From contig JASDDH010000008.1 in the NCBI GenBank assembly GCA_030407505.1, positions 62,001 through 126,000 on the forward strand: a stretch of DNA of 64,000 nt, in the 5' to 3' direction. The stretch is from Planococcus sp. APC 4015 (GTDB lineage Bacteria; Actinomycetota; Actinomycetes; Actinomycetales; Microbacteriaceae). Under the pieces are notes generated by a model. That model was not told the DNA's origin. It saw nothing but the letters and a program-made list of their open reading frames with translations, and made no database searches. The position numbers and the translations under genes are program-made. Of the stretch, positions 44,633-53,608 are shown in pieces. Each line of letters starts with the position of its first letter. The first letter of the stretch is position 1.

Positions 44633-45426
44633 AGCGCTCCTGACATGCGGGTGTCGATCGAGGGGACGGGATGCCCGCCCACGGGAGGGACGGCGACCGA
44701 GACCTGTCCGCCTTCGACGGGCAGGATGTGCCCGGTGGTGAACGAGGCGGCGGGTGAGAGCAGCCACTCGACCGCGGCTGCGAGCTCGTCGGGCTCGGCC
44801 AGTCGGCCTGCGGGGGCACGGGCGGCGAGACGCGCTTCGCCGAGGTCGTCGCGCTGACCGGCGCTCATCGGCGTGCGCACGAGTCCGGGGGCGACGCAGT
44901 TGACCCGGATGCCGTGGCGCGCGAGGTCGCCGGCCATCGAGCGGGTGAGCCCGACGACGGCCGATTTCGAGGCGTGGTAGGCGGCGCCGAGTCCGGCGAC
45001 GTAGCCGATGCCCGCGGTCGAGGCGAGGGTGACGATGCTGCCGGGACGCCCCTCGGCGACCAGCAGCCGTGCGACGGCCTGGGCCGCGGCGAGTGTGCCG
45101 CACAGGTTCACGGCCATCGTGCGGGCGAAGCCCGTCGGCGTCGCGTCCAGGACGCTGTCGCGATCGGCGACGCCGGCGCAGGTGGCGAGGCCGTCGACCG
45201 CGGCGACTCGCGACGCCGCGTCGATCGCAGCGCCGACGGCGTCGGCATCCGTCACGTCCACGATGTCCCATCGGCCGCGTGCACTCTCGGGGAGTGCTTC
45301 CCACCACGGGCACGTCTCGCTCGCCACGCGGTCCAGGACCGAGACGCGCGAACCGTGGCCCGTCAGGCGGTGCGCCAGGGCTTCTCCGATCCCCGACGCA
45401 CCACCCGTGATGACGATGTGTGTCAC
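44629..45426 (-). CDS. Short-chain dehydrogenase/reductase (SDR) 3
   Basis: 265 residues from GTG 45426 (GTGA overlap with the binding-protein stop). GGASGIGEAL, Ser in VTLASTAGIG, YHASK, VNCVAPGLVRTPM. Shares the TGGASGIG start, SVLDR segment and V/A-rich tail (QVSVAVPPVGG versus QLTVAGQPLGG) with SDR 2. Two paralogous dehydrogenases in a row suggest successive oxidation of alcohol to a carbonyl on two related intermediates. Confidence 0.9.
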   Translation of the reverse strand: MTHIVITGGASGIGEALAHRLTGHGSRVSVLDRVASETCPWWEALPESARGRWDIVDVTDADAVGAAIDAASRVAAVDGLATCAGVADRDSVLDATPTGFARTMAVNLCGTLAAAQAVARLLVAEGRPGSIVTLASTAGIGYVAGLGAAYHASKSAVVGLTRSMAGDLARHGIRVNCVAPGLVRTPMSAGQRDDLGEARLAARAPAGRLAEPDELAAAVEWLLSPAASFTTGHILPVEGGQVSVAVPPVGGHPVPSIDTRMSGAL

Positions 45427-46589
45427 GGAGCCACGTCGATGGACGAATCGGTCACGTACGCGCCGTCCTCGTAGTGGCCGATCGTGGCGCTGAACGAGAG
45501 CTGACCCGACTCGCTGCCCGCGTGCACGCCGCAGATGCCGGTGGACTCGGGGAGCTCGAGGAGCGCCTGCTGCACGGCTGCCGGGTCGTTCGATCCGGCG
45601 GCTTCGATCGCGTCGAAGAGCAGGTTGGCGCCGTCGTAGGCGATGGCGGCGTACTCGGTCGGTGCCGAGCCCCACTCCTCCTCGTAGGCCGTGGACCAGT
45701 CGAACAGCGCGCCCTCGGTCGCCGCGGACGGCACACACTGGTTGCGGTTGTAGATCGTGTCGAAGCCCTCGTAGTTGAGCTGCTCGTACGTTCCCGGCTG
45801 GAGACCGGCGACGAAGCTCGGAAGCTTCACCCCGGCGGTGGCCAGCGCGTTCGCGGCGACGATGTAGTCGGCCTGCTGACCGTAGACGAAGAGCATCTCG
45901 GCGTCGGACTCGCGCAGCGTGTTGGCCTGGGTCGAGAGGTCGACGTCGCCGGTCTGGAAGATCTCTTCGTCGACGACTTCGAAGCCGAACTCCTCGGCGG
46001 CCTCGTGGACGACCTCCGACGCACCCGTTCCGAGCTCACCGCTCTCGCGCAGCAGTGCCACCTTGGTGACGCCGAGGTCTTCGGCGGCGAACTGCGTCGC
46101 CGCCGTGGTGGTGATGCCGTCGTGCGACGTCATCCCGAACGCCCAGTCGCTGGCGGCGGCGAGCTTGGCGTTGGTGCCGCCCATGATGACGGGGATGCCG
46201 GCGCGGTCGACCTGCGTCATCACGGCGAAGCCCTGCGTGCTCACCGGGAATCCGATGACGGCGACGGGACTCTCGCTCGTGATGCGGTTGAACGCGTTGA
46301 GGGCGGTGGCGTCGTCGGCGCCGGTGTCCTCCTGCACGATGCGCACGGTGGCACCGTTGATGCCGCCGGCCTCGTTGATCTCGGCGACGGCCATCTCGAT
46401 GCCGTGCGACATCGGCTCGCCGAGCACGGCCGAGCCGCCCGTGGTGGGCAGCGCCACACCCACGACGATCTCGCCGGCGGGGGTGTCGCCACCCGAGCCG
46501 CCGTCTGCTCCTGCGCTGCACGCCGAGAGCGCGAGCGCCCCGATGGCGACGGCGGCGAATGCCACCGGCTTCATGGACTTACGTGTCAT
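45423..46589 (-). CDS. Liv-type ABC transporter substrate-binding lipoprotein
   Basis: 388 residues. Signal with lipobox LSAC, then Peripla_BP_6 fold: EIVVGVALPTTGGSAVLGEPM, AVAEINEAGGINGATVRIV, EYAAIAYDGANLLFDAIEAAG. Proteins of this family bind branched amino acids but also amides, urea and aromatic acids. Set within a catabolic operon, the ligand is more likely the pathway substrate than an amino acid. Confidence 0.92.
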   Translation of the reverse strand: MTRKSMKPVAFAAVAIGALALSACSAGADGGSGGDTPAGEIVVGVALPTTGGSAVLGEPMSHGIEMAVAEINEAGGINGATVRIVQEDTGADDATALNAFNRITSESPVAVIGFPVSTQGFAVMTQVDRAGIPVIMGGTNAKLAAASDWAFGMTSHDGITTTAATQFAAEDLGVTKVALLRESGELGTGASEVVHEAAEEFGFEVVDEEIFQTGDVDLSTQANTLRESDAEMLFVYGQQADYIVAANALATAGVKLPSFVAGLQPGTYEQLNYEGFDTIYNRNQCVPSAATEGALFDWSTAYEEEWGSAPTEYAAIAYDGANLLFDAIEAAGSNDPAAVQQALLELPESTGICGVHAGSESGQLSFSATIGHYEDGAYVTDSSIDVAP

Positions 46590-46658
46590 TGCTGTTCCTC
46601 ACTCGATGTGGTCTTGGTCGGGGTGTTCGGGTGTCGGGCCGTGCAGACGATGTGCCTG

Positions 46659-47378
46659 CTACGACCCCAGGTAGGCCTTGCGGACCTCGGGCTCGTCGCC
46701 GAGCGTCGATGCGGGTCCTTCGGCGACGATGCGTCCCGTCTCGAGGACGTAGCCGCGGTCGGACGACGCGAGTGCGAGCCGGGCGTTCTGCTCGACGAGC
46801 AGAACCGACAGGCCGTGCTCGCGGCTGTACCGGCTGATGAGGTGCACCACTTCGATCGCGAGCTTGGGCGACAGGCCGAGCGACGGCTCATCGAGCAGCA
46901 GCAGGCGCGGCTTCGAGATGATCGCCCTTCCCATGGCGAGCATCTGCTGCTCGCCGCCTGAGAGCGTCCACGCCAGGCTGTCGCGCCGCTCCCCGAGGCG
47001 CGGGAAGATCTCGAGCACCTCGGCGATCGCCGCTTTGAGGTCGCTCCCCCGCAGGCCGCTCGCGGCCGAGGCCACGTCGAGGTTCTCCACCACCGTCAGT
47101 CCGGCGAAGACGCGGCGCCCTTCGGGCACGAGCGCGAGACCGTTGCGGGCCAGCCAGTCGGTGCGCTTCCCGACGATCGACCGGCCTTCGAACCGGATGC
47201 CGCCCGAGGTCGGCTTCACGAGGCCGACGATGCCCTTCAGCGTCGTGGACTTCCCTGCACCGTTCGCGCCGATGAGGGTGACGACCTCACCGGGGGCGAT
47301 GTGCAGGGTGAGGCCCCGCACCGCCGCCGCTGCGCCGTAGCTGAGCACGAGATCTTCGATCTCGAGGATGCTGGTCAT
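46659..47378 (-). CDS. livF: Liv-type ABC transporter ATP-binding protein (LivF)
   Basis: 239 residues. Walker A GANGAGKST, signature LSGGEQQML, Walker B LLLLDEPSLGLSP; lacks the LivG-type insertion. Overlaps the LivG gene by 4 bp; 69 bp separate it from the binding-protein gene, the largest gap inside the operon. Confidence 0.92.
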   Translation of the reverse strand: MTSILEIEDLVLSYGAAAAVRGLTLHIAPGEVVTLIGANGAGKSTTLKGIVGLVKPTSGGIRFEGRSIVGKRTDWLARNGLALVPEGRRVFAGLTVVENLDVASAASGLRGSDLKAAIAEVLEIFPRLGERRDSLAWTLSGGEQQMLAMGRAIISKPRLLLLDEPSLGLSPKLAIEVVHLISRYSREHGLSVLLVEQNARLALASSDRGYVLETGRIVAEGPASTLGDEPEVRKAYLGS

Positions 47379-48148
47379 ACGATCTCCTCACTTCCGAGGT
47401 ACGCGCGCAGCACGTCGGGGTGCTCGCGCACCTCGGCGGGGGTGCCCTCGGCGATGATCCGGCCGTTGTCGAGCACGGTCACCTGGGCGGCGACCGAGGC
47501 GACGAACTCCATGTTGTGCTCGACCACGAGGATCGACAGGTCGGTGTCGTCGCCGAGCGAGGACACGAGTTCGGCGAGGCGCTTCGTCTCGCTGTCGTTC
47601 ATGCCCGCGGCGGGTTCGTCCAGCAGCAGCAGGCTGGGCTGCAGGGCGAGGGCGCGGGCGATCTCGACCAGGCGACGATGCCCGTAGGGCAGTGTGCCGG
47701 CCTCGCGGTCCGCGTCTTCCGCCACGCCCACACGTCGCAGCAGAGCCATCGCCTCGCCGCGCATGCGGGCCTCGGCGCGGCGGTAGCGCGGCATCAGTGC
47801 GACGGCCGAGAGCACACCGTATCCGCGGGTGTGATGCATCGCGACCATGACGTTCTCGATGACGGTCATGTCGTCGAACAGGCGGAGCGTCTGGAACGTG
47901 CGGGCGATGCCTCGACGGGCGGCGGCCGCCGAATTCCGTCCCTGCACGGGCCGCCCGTCGACGGTGATGGAGCCTTCGTCCCAGCGGTCGACGGCCGACA
48001 CGCAGTTGATGAGCGTCGACTTGCCCGAGCCGTTGGGTCCGATGAGCGCGCGGGTCTGCCCGCGTTCCACGGTGAGATCGACCCCCGCCAGGGCGGTCAC
48101 TCCGCCGAAGCGACGGACGAGGCCCTCGATGGTCAGTGCCGCGGTCAT
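47375..48148 (-). CDS. livG: Liv-type ABC transporter ATP-binding protein (LivG)
   Basis: 257 residues from ATG 48148 (ATGA overlap with the LivM stop). Walker A GPNGSGKST, the LivG-specific TFQTLRLFDDMTVIENVMVA segment, Walker B LLLLDEPAAGMND and C-terminal AYLGSE. The signature region reads GTLPYGHRRLVEIARAL, typical for LivG. Confidence 0.92.
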   Translation of the reverse strand: MTAALTIEGLVRRFGGVTALAGVDLTVERGQTRALIGPNGSGKSTLINCVSAVDRWDEGSITVDGRPVQGRNSAAAARRGIARTFQTLRLFDDMTVIENVMVAMHHTRGYGVLSAVALMPRYRRAEARMRGEAMALLRRVGVAEDADREAGTLPYGHRRLVEIARALALQPSLLLLDEPAAGMNDSETKRLAELVSSLGDDTDLSILVVEHNMEFVASVAAQVTVLDNGRIIAEGTPAEVREHPDVLRAYLGSEEIV

Positions 48149-49197
48149 GATGCGACCTCTTCCTGGGTGTTCTTCGACGACGCCCTGCGGCGCAGGAGGC
48201 GGACGATGCGACTCACGCCCCCACGGACGACGCCCCAGATGCCGCCGGGGACGAAGGCGACCATGACCAGCAGCAGCAGGCCGTAGATCAGCAGGTAGTA
48301 CTCCTGGACACCGCGCAGGACCTCGGGCAGGAACGTGAGGGCGAAAGCGCCGATCACCGCGCCCCACGGGCTCTTGGCTCCGCCGACGACGACCATCGCG
48401 AGCATCGAGACCGACAGCGCGAGGTCGTAGGTGCCGGGGCTGATGTAGGTGACGAAGCCCGCATTGAGGGCGCCCGCGAGTCCCGCGAAGGCGGCGCCGA
48501 TACCGAAGGCGAGCACCTTCACCCTGCTCAGCGAGACCCCCATCGCGGCGGCGGCGATGTCGCTGTCGCGCACGGCCTGCATGGCCCTCCCGTACGAGGA
48601 CACCCGCACCATCTGCACGAAGTAGATGGCGAGGACCATGATGACGCCGATGAAGATCGCCCAGTCCGAGACCGTGACCAGCTCGAAACCGCCGATGATC
48701 GGCGCCACGATGTCACGCACGCCCAGAGCACCGCCCGACAGCCACGACCAGTTCACGAGGATCAGGGCGACGACCTGGCCGAAGCCGAGGGTCGCGAGCG
48801 CCAGGTAGTGGCCCTTCAATCGCAATGCCGGAATGCCGATCGCCAAGCCGAAGATCACGCTGATCACCACCGCCAGCACGATGGCCAGACCGAGGTCGAG
48901 AGAAAGCCGGGTGACCAGCAGTCCGGTCGCGTAGCCGCCGATCGCATAGAACGCCGCCTGGCCGAGCGAGACCTGACCGCTCAGGCCGAACGTGACGTAG
49001 AGGCCGACCGCCGCGATCGCCATGATCTCGGCGTTCACCGTGACCTGCAGCCAGTAGTTGTTGTCGATGCCGAGGGCGAGCGCGATGACGAGCACCAGCA
49101 TCGCCGGCCACACGAGCCACGACAAAGCCGACTGCCACCGATTCGCGCCGGACGTCGCGGGGGGTAGCGCCGAACGGGTCTGGGGAAGGACGCTCAC
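48145..49197 (-). CDS. livM: Liv-type ABC transporter permease (LivM)
   Basis: 350 residues from GTG 49197 overlapping the LivH stop. BPD_transp_2 with the LivM landmark VGLYVTFGLSGQVSLGQAAF, the ATPase-contact loop GRAMQAVRDSDIAAAAMGVS, and GGAKSPWGAVIGA. Basic C-terminal tail. Confidence 0.92.
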   Translation of the reverse strand: MSVLPQTRSALPPATSGANRWQSALSWLVWPAMLVLVIALALGIDNNYWLQVTVNAEIMAIAAVGLYVTFGLSGQVSLGQAAFYAIGGYATGLLVTRLSLDLGLAIVLAVVISVIFGLAIGIPALRLKGHYLALATLGFGQVVALILVNWSWLSGGALGVRDIVAPIIGGFELVTVSDWAIFIGVIMVLAIYFVQMVRVSSYGRAMQAVRDSDIAAAAMGVSLSRVKVLAFGIGAAFAGLAGALNAGFVTYISPGTYDLALSVSMLAMVVVGGAKSPWGAVIGAFALTFLPEVLRGVQEYYLLIYGLLLLVMVAFVPGGIWGVVRGGVSRIVRLLRRRASSKNTQEEVAS

Positions 49198-50063
49198 AGC
49201 TTCTCACCGACTTTCGCTCCGAAGATGCCTTGGGGCCGCACGAGCAGGAAGCCGATCATCAGCGCGAAGGCGATGAGATCCTTGCTGTCCGAGCCGATGA
49301 AGCTTCCGGCGAGGTTCTCGACGATCCCGAGGCCGAAGGCCGCGATGGCGGCCCCCGTGAGGTTGCCGAACCCGCCGATGACGCAGGCCGCGAAGGCCTT
49401 GAGCGCGATCAGCATGCCGACGTGCACCGTGACGGAGAACATCGGTGCGACCAGCACGCCGGCGGCTCCTGACAGCGCGGTGCTGATGATGAAGGCGATG
49501 ATGACGATCCGGCTGGTGCGCACGCCCATCAGTTGTGCGGTGTCGGCATCCACCGCGGTCGCCTGCATCTGCCGACCGAGCCTGGTCTTGGTCAGCAGCA
49601 GGTTGAGACCCACGATCAGCACGATCGAGATGCCGATGAGGAACAGCGACACGGTGGACACGCGGGCGCCGAGGATGTCGAGCGAGATGTTGGGCACGAG
49701 CGAGCCGAGCGTGCGGGGGTCCGGACCCCAGATCAGGTGCGCGGCCTGCTGGAGGACGATGCCCACGGCCACGGTCGAGATGATCATCGACGCATGCGGC
49801 TTGTTGCGCAGCGGCCGGTAGGTCACCTGCTCCATGCCGACGCCGACGAGGGCCGCCGCTCCGATGCCCAGCAGGGCTGCGGCCAGCAGGGGCACGCCGG
49901 CGACCGCCGCGGCCGACGAGGCCACGAACGCGCCGAGCATGACGAACTCCGCCTGCGCGAAGTTCAGCACCCCCGCCACGCGGTAGGTCAGCAGGAAGGC
50001 GACCGCGAGCAGCGCGTAGATGCCCCCGATGGCCAGTCCGCTGACGAGCGATTGGATGATCAT
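49194..50063 (-). CDS. livH: Liv-type ABC transporter permease (LivH)
   Basis: 289 residues from ATG 50063, overlapping the nitrilase stop (ATGA). Starts SLVSGLAIGGIYALLAVAF and has VLNFAQAEFVMLGAF, GRQMQATAVDADTAQLMGV and GGFGNLTGAAIAA, all LivH landmarks. That the transporter is translated directly behind the amidohydrolase gene implies that importer and first enzyme serve the same compound. Confidence 0.92.
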   Translation of the reverse strand: MIIQSLVSGLAIGGIYALLAVAFLLTYRVAGVLNFAQAEFVMLGAFVASSAAAVAGVPLLAAALLGIGAAALVGVGMEQVTYRPLRNKPHASMIISTVAVGIVLQQAAHLIWGPDPRTLGSLVPNISLDILGARVSTVSLFLIGISIVLIVGLNLLLTKTRLGRQMQATAVDADTAQLMGVRTSRIVIIAFIISTALSGAAGVLVAPMFSVTVHVGMLIALKAFAACVIGGFGNLTGAAIAAFGLGIVENLAGSFIGSDSKDLIAFALMIGFLLVRPQGIFGAKVGEKL

Positions 50064-51808
50064 GCGGGGATGCCCTCCTCGAGCGTCTCGACGAGAACGT
50101 CGTACAGATGGGGCTGACGGGTCGCGAGCGGATCGAGGTGATACCCCTGAACCTTGCTGTGCGAATCCATCAGGTCGAGGTCGAGGAAGAGATCCTCCTC
50201 GAAGCCCGTGCGCGACGCGAAAGCGGTCGGGTACCGCATGACGGCGACGGGCTGGCCGGGGATGAAGCGATCGGCCACCACCACCTGACTGCCGTAGCCG
50301 GCGGGGTTGTCGGTACGGGCGACCGACACCAGGTGCACGCGATTCTCTTCGGTACGTTCCGTCGCGGCCTGCGTCGCGGCTTCGAGGCGGTCCCAGCTGA
50401 CCGGATGCGCGATGATCTCCGCGCCGCGCAGGGCCAGGATGCGTGCCACCTCGGGCAGCCACACTTCGTTGCCGATCATCAGCCCGATGCGACCGACGGG
50501 CGTCTGAGCGACGACGAACTCGTCTCCGGCTGTCGCCCACGACCGCTCGTCTCGGCTCAGGTGCGCCTTGCGGTACGACGCGGCGATGCCACCCGAGCCG
50601 TCGATCAGATAGGCCGTGGAGTAGAAGCGGCCGGCCTCCTCCTCGACCACGTTGACGACGACCCAGACCCCGTGCTCGCCCGCGGCCGCACGGAGGGCGT
50701 CGAGGGCCTGAGACCCGAGAGCCGCGGCGGCGGGCGGATCGGCCGCGATCGAACCCGGGGCGTGGATGAACAGTTCGGGGAAGACACCGAGCTGCGCACC
50801 GCGTCGGGCGGCGTACGAGACCTGCGCCACGGCACGGGTCAGGGTCCACGACGTCGCGTGGTACCACGATGTCTGAAGCGTGGCGACACGCACGAGCCGC
50901 TCGGCGACGCCGTCGGGCACCGGCCCGTACATCGCCGCGCCCGCGTGGTCGGCGATGTCGCGACGCAGTTCGGCGTACAGGTCGGGACGACGGAACGCGG
51001 TCAGGTCGCCGATGTCGTGCAGCTGCTTGGGATGGCTCGTGGCGGGGGTGATGTCGGCCCACACCATCCCCTCCTCGGTCTCGCCTGCGTTGGCGACGAT
51101 GTCGCCGAGCGGCGAGATGACCTGCGAGCCGCCCGTCCAGGGATGCCCGTCGGCAGGGCCGCCGACGGTGTTCGCCGCAACGTGCCAGACGTGGTTCTCG
51201 ATCGCCCGCAGCGGCTCGTGGACCCGCATCTCATCCGGTCCGCGGGAGTTCAACGAGTTGAGCAGCACCTGCGCGCCCTTGAGGGCCAGGATGCGGGGCA
51301 CCTCGGGCACGATGCCGTCGGCGCACAGCAGCAGCCCGACACGGCCGATCGCGGTGTCGACGACCTCGAGCTCCTTCGTGCCGGGTGTGAACAGCGTGTA
51401 TTCGTAGTCCCAGAAGACCGTCTTGTGGTGGACGTGCACGATCTCGCCGTCGGCGTCGATCAGCACAGACGCGATGTGCACGTCGGGTGCGGTCTCGCCG
51501 CGGAGGTCCACGCCGACGGCGATCATGATCCCGAGGTCACGAGCAGCCTGACGGATGCCGGTCACGAAAGCCCCGTCGATCGACTCGCTCTTGTCGAAGC
51601 ACTCCGCGCGGTCTGCGTAATCGCGGACGCGGTTGGAGTTCTCGGGCGTGACGAGCACGTCGACTCCCGCGTCCGCGGCCTCTCGCATGAATCCGACGAC
51701 GCGGGCGAGGTTCGCCTCGACGTCGGAGCCCGAGAAGAACTGCGCGGCTGCCGCGCGCACCACTCCGGCTTCGGTGGATGAATTCGGGTTCATTCGTTCC
51801 ATTTTCAT
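50060..51808 (-). CDS. Tandem carbon-nitrogen hydrolase (nitrilase superfamily), second domain without catalytic Cys
   Basis: 582 residues from ATG 51808; ATGs at 51802 and 51793 are alternatives, the latter with GGAACGA upstream. Two nitrilase-fold domains in one chain. Domain 1 (about 16-290) keeps the triad E56 (VTPEN), K129 (HHKTVFWDYE) and C162 (LLLCADGIVPE). Domain 2 (about 305-580) keeps E345 (VFPELF) and K414 (YRKAHL) but has G446 where the nucleophile should be (GLMIGNEVWLPE). Domain 1 probably hydrolyses an amide or nitrile; domain 2 may be structural or bind substrate. First gene of the long leftward operon. Confidence 0.88.
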   Translation of the reverse strand: MKMERMNPNSSTEAGVVRAAAAQFFSGSDVEANLARVVGFMREAADAGVDVLVTPENSNRVRDYADRAECFDKSESIDGAFVTGIRQAARDLGIMIAVGVDLRGETAPDVHIASVLIDADGEIVHVHHKTVFWDYEYTLFTPGTKELEVVDTAIGRVGLLLCADGIVPEVPRILALKGAQVLLNSLNSRGPDEMRVHEPLRAIENHVWHVAANTVGGPADGHPWTGGSQVISPLGDIVANAGETEEGMVWADITPATSHPKQLHDIGDLTAFRRPDLYAELRRDIADHAGAAMYGPVPDGVAERLVRVATLQTSWYHATSWTLTRAVAQVSYAARRGAQLGVFPELFIHAPGSIAADPPAAAALGSQALDALRAAAGEHGVWVVVNVVEEEAGRFYSTAYLIDGSGGIAASYRKAHLSRDERSWATAGDEFVVAQTPVGRIGLMIGNEVWLPEVARILALRGAEIIAHPVSWDRLEAATQAATERTEENRVHLVSVARTDNPAGYGSQVVVADRFIPGQPVAVMRYPTAFASRTGFEEDLFLDLDLMDSHSKVQGYHLDPLATRQPHLYDVLVETLEEGIPA

Positions 51809-51812
51809 AATG

Positions 51813-51832
51813 TAGAAGAAGTATTTCTTCTA
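51813..51832. promoter_or_regulatory. Operator-like inverted repeat at the start of the catabolic operon
   Basis: TAGAAGAA-N4-TTCTTCTA, perfect 8-bp arms, lying directly upstream of a CATTAT -10-like box (51812-51807 on the minus strand). It would sit in the -10/-35 spacer, where a bound repressor blocks transcription. The stretch is strongly A/T-rich against its surroundings. No TetR/GntR-type gene is adjacent; the IclR gene at 37921 is the nearest regulator. Confidence 0.6.
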
Positions 51833-52182
51833 TGTGAGATTGCGGCCACGATACGAAAGCCGGAACCGGTGTGTCAAGCTAGTAGAGCAGAGTCGCATGG
51901 GCATCGAAACATTCTCGAAATGTGCCCCTCGGCTGCCTTTATGGCGCTGGTCAGAGGCTAGTTCCACGAGGTTCTTCGCTCTTCCTCGAATGCCCGGCGG
52001 AGGGAAATCGCCGTCAAACCCCGCTTGCACGGGCGCGAGCGTCCATCAACTCTTAACACGGTCGAAACACGTCGAATAGCAGGCTCGCGCCCCCGTGAAT
52101 CCGCGTGATCACGGGAGATCCCGCCACCATCGGAGTGTGTTCTCATATAGTGCAAAGAGTCATCGCAGAAGACGGGAGCATC
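51833..52182. promoter_or_regulatory. Gene-free divergent region with leuC promoter
   Basis: 350 bp without a convincing gene. Contains an inverted repeat CCCGTGA-N10-TCACGGG (52092-52098 / 52109-52115) and a TATAGT -10 box at 52146-52151 inside TTCTCATATAGTGCAAAG, placing the leuC transcript start near 52158. In actinobacteria leuCD promoters are commonly bound by IclR-type LtbR/NdgR proteins; whether that holds here is inference. Confidence 0.45.
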
Positions 52183-53601
52183 ATGGCGGGTAGGACCCTC
52201 ATCGACAAGGTCTGGGCTCGTCACGTCGTGCGATCCGGCGACACTGCGACACCCGACCTGCTCTACGTCGACCTGCATCTCGTCCACGAGGTGTCCAGCG
52301 CCCAGGCCTTCGACGGTCTCCGCGTCGCGGGGATGCCGGTGCGCCGGCCCGACCTCACGATCGCGACAGAGGATCACAACACCCCCACCATCGCCATCGA
52401 CCGCCCCATCGCCGACCCGACGAGTCGCCTGCAGATCGAGACGCTTCGGCGCAATTGCGCGGAGTTCGGCATCCGCCTGCACTCACTCGGCGACCGGGAA
52501 CAGGGCATCGTCCACGTCGTCGGCCCGCAACTCGGGCTCACCATGCCCGGACTCGTGATCGCGTGCGGAGACTCGCACACGTCCACGCACGGCGCCTTCG
52601 GCGCGCTCGGCATCGGGATCGGTACGAGCGAGGTCGAGCACGTCCTGGCGACGCAGACCCTCAGCCTCCCGCGATTCCGCACGATGGCGATCACGATCGA
52701 CGGCGCACTCGCGCCCGGGGTCACGGCCAAGGACATCATCCTCACCGTCATCACCCGCATCGGTGCCACAGGCGGACAGGGCTTCATCATCGAGTACCGG
52801 GGCTCGGCGATCGAATCACTGTCGATGGACGGACGCATGACGGTGTGCAACATGTCGGCCGAGGCGGGCGCGCGTGCCGGCGTCATCGCCCCCGACGAGA
52901 CCACATTCGACTACCTCCGCGGACGACCGCATGCACCCACCGGTGCGGATTGGGATGCCGCGCTCGACGAGTGGCGTCAGCTGCGCAGCGATCCCGACGC
53001 CGTGTTCGACCGCGAAGTCGTGATCGATGCGACCGACATCGCGCCGTTCGTGACGTGGGGCACCAACCCGGGGCAGGGCGTGGCGGTCTCGGGGGTGGTG
53101 CCCGACCCCGAGTCGTTCGCTGAAGAGGACGAGCGCATCGCCGCGCGGCGATCGCTGGACTACATGGATCTCGCGCCGGGCACGGCGATGCGCGACGTGC
53201 CCGTAGACGTCGTCTTCGTCGGATCATGCACGAACGCCCGCCTCGACGACCTGCGCGCCGCGGCCGATGTCGTGCGCGGACGCACGATGGCCGACGGCAT
53301 CCGCATGATCGTGGTCCCGGGCTCCGCTCGCGTGCGCATCGAGGCCGAAGCCGAGGGCCTCGCGGACGTCTTCCGCCGCTTCGGCGCAGAGTGGCGGTTC
53401 GCCGGCTGCTCGATGTGCCTCGGCATGAACCCGGACCAGCTGCACGCGGGCGAGCGCTGCGCGTCGACGTCGAACCGCAACTTCGAAGGACGCCAGGGCG
53501 CGGGGGCGAAGACCCACCTCGTCTCGCCGGCGGTCGCGGCGGCCACCGCCGTCGTCGGGCGACTCGCGCAACCGAGCGACCTCGAGCCGCTCCCCCGGTG
53601 A
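52183..53601 (+). CDS. leuC: 3-isopropylmalate dehydratase large subunit, without an adjacent small subunit
   Basis: 472 residues from ATG 52183 (GGGAG upstream). Canonical bacterial Leu[12 protein letters not shown] at the start, [21 protein letters not shown], the 4Fe-4S cysteines in [12 protein letters not shown] and [13 protein letters not shown], and [22 protein letters not shown]. Isomerises 2- to 3-isopropylmalate in leucine synthesis, but needs LeuD, which normally follows at once. Here the next gene is a convergent amylosucrase 7 bp away, so leuD must be elsewhere or lost, or this is a second copy. Confidence 0.92.
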   Translation: MAGRTLIDKVWARHVVRSGDTATPDLLYVDLHLVHEVSSAQAFDGLRVAGMPVRRPDLTIATEDHNTPTIAIDRPIADPTSRLQIETLRRNCAEFGIRLHSLGDREQGIVHVVGPQLGLTMPGLVIACGDSHTSTHGAFGALGIGIGTSEVEHVLATQTLSLPRFRTMAITIDGALAPGVTAKDIILTVITRIGATGGQGFIIEYRGSAIESLSMDGRMTVCNMSAEAGARAGVIAPDETTFDYLRGRPHAPTGADWDAALDEWRQLRSDPDAVFDREVVIDATDIAPFVTWGTNPGQGVAVSGVVPDPESFAEEDERIAARRSLDYMDLAPGTAMRDVPVDVVFVGSCTNARLDDLRAAADVVRGRTMADGIRMIVVPGSARVRIEAEAEGLADVFRRFGAEWRFAGCSMCLGMNPDQLHAGERCASTSNRNFEGRQGAGAKTHLVSPAVAAATAVVGRLAQPSDLEPLPR

Positions 53602-53608
53602 ACCGGGC

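Noticed and set aside
38691..51808. Assignment as a nicotinate, picolinate or hydroxypyridine operon
   Set aside because: No 2,5-dihydroxypyridine dioxygenase or recognisable ring-hydroxylating molybdenum enzyme is present; only the amidase resembles the known late steps.
51834..52079. Short open frames between nitrilase and leuC genes
   Set aside because: No ribosome site, no codon bias and no motif; the stretch is better explained as a divergent promoter region.
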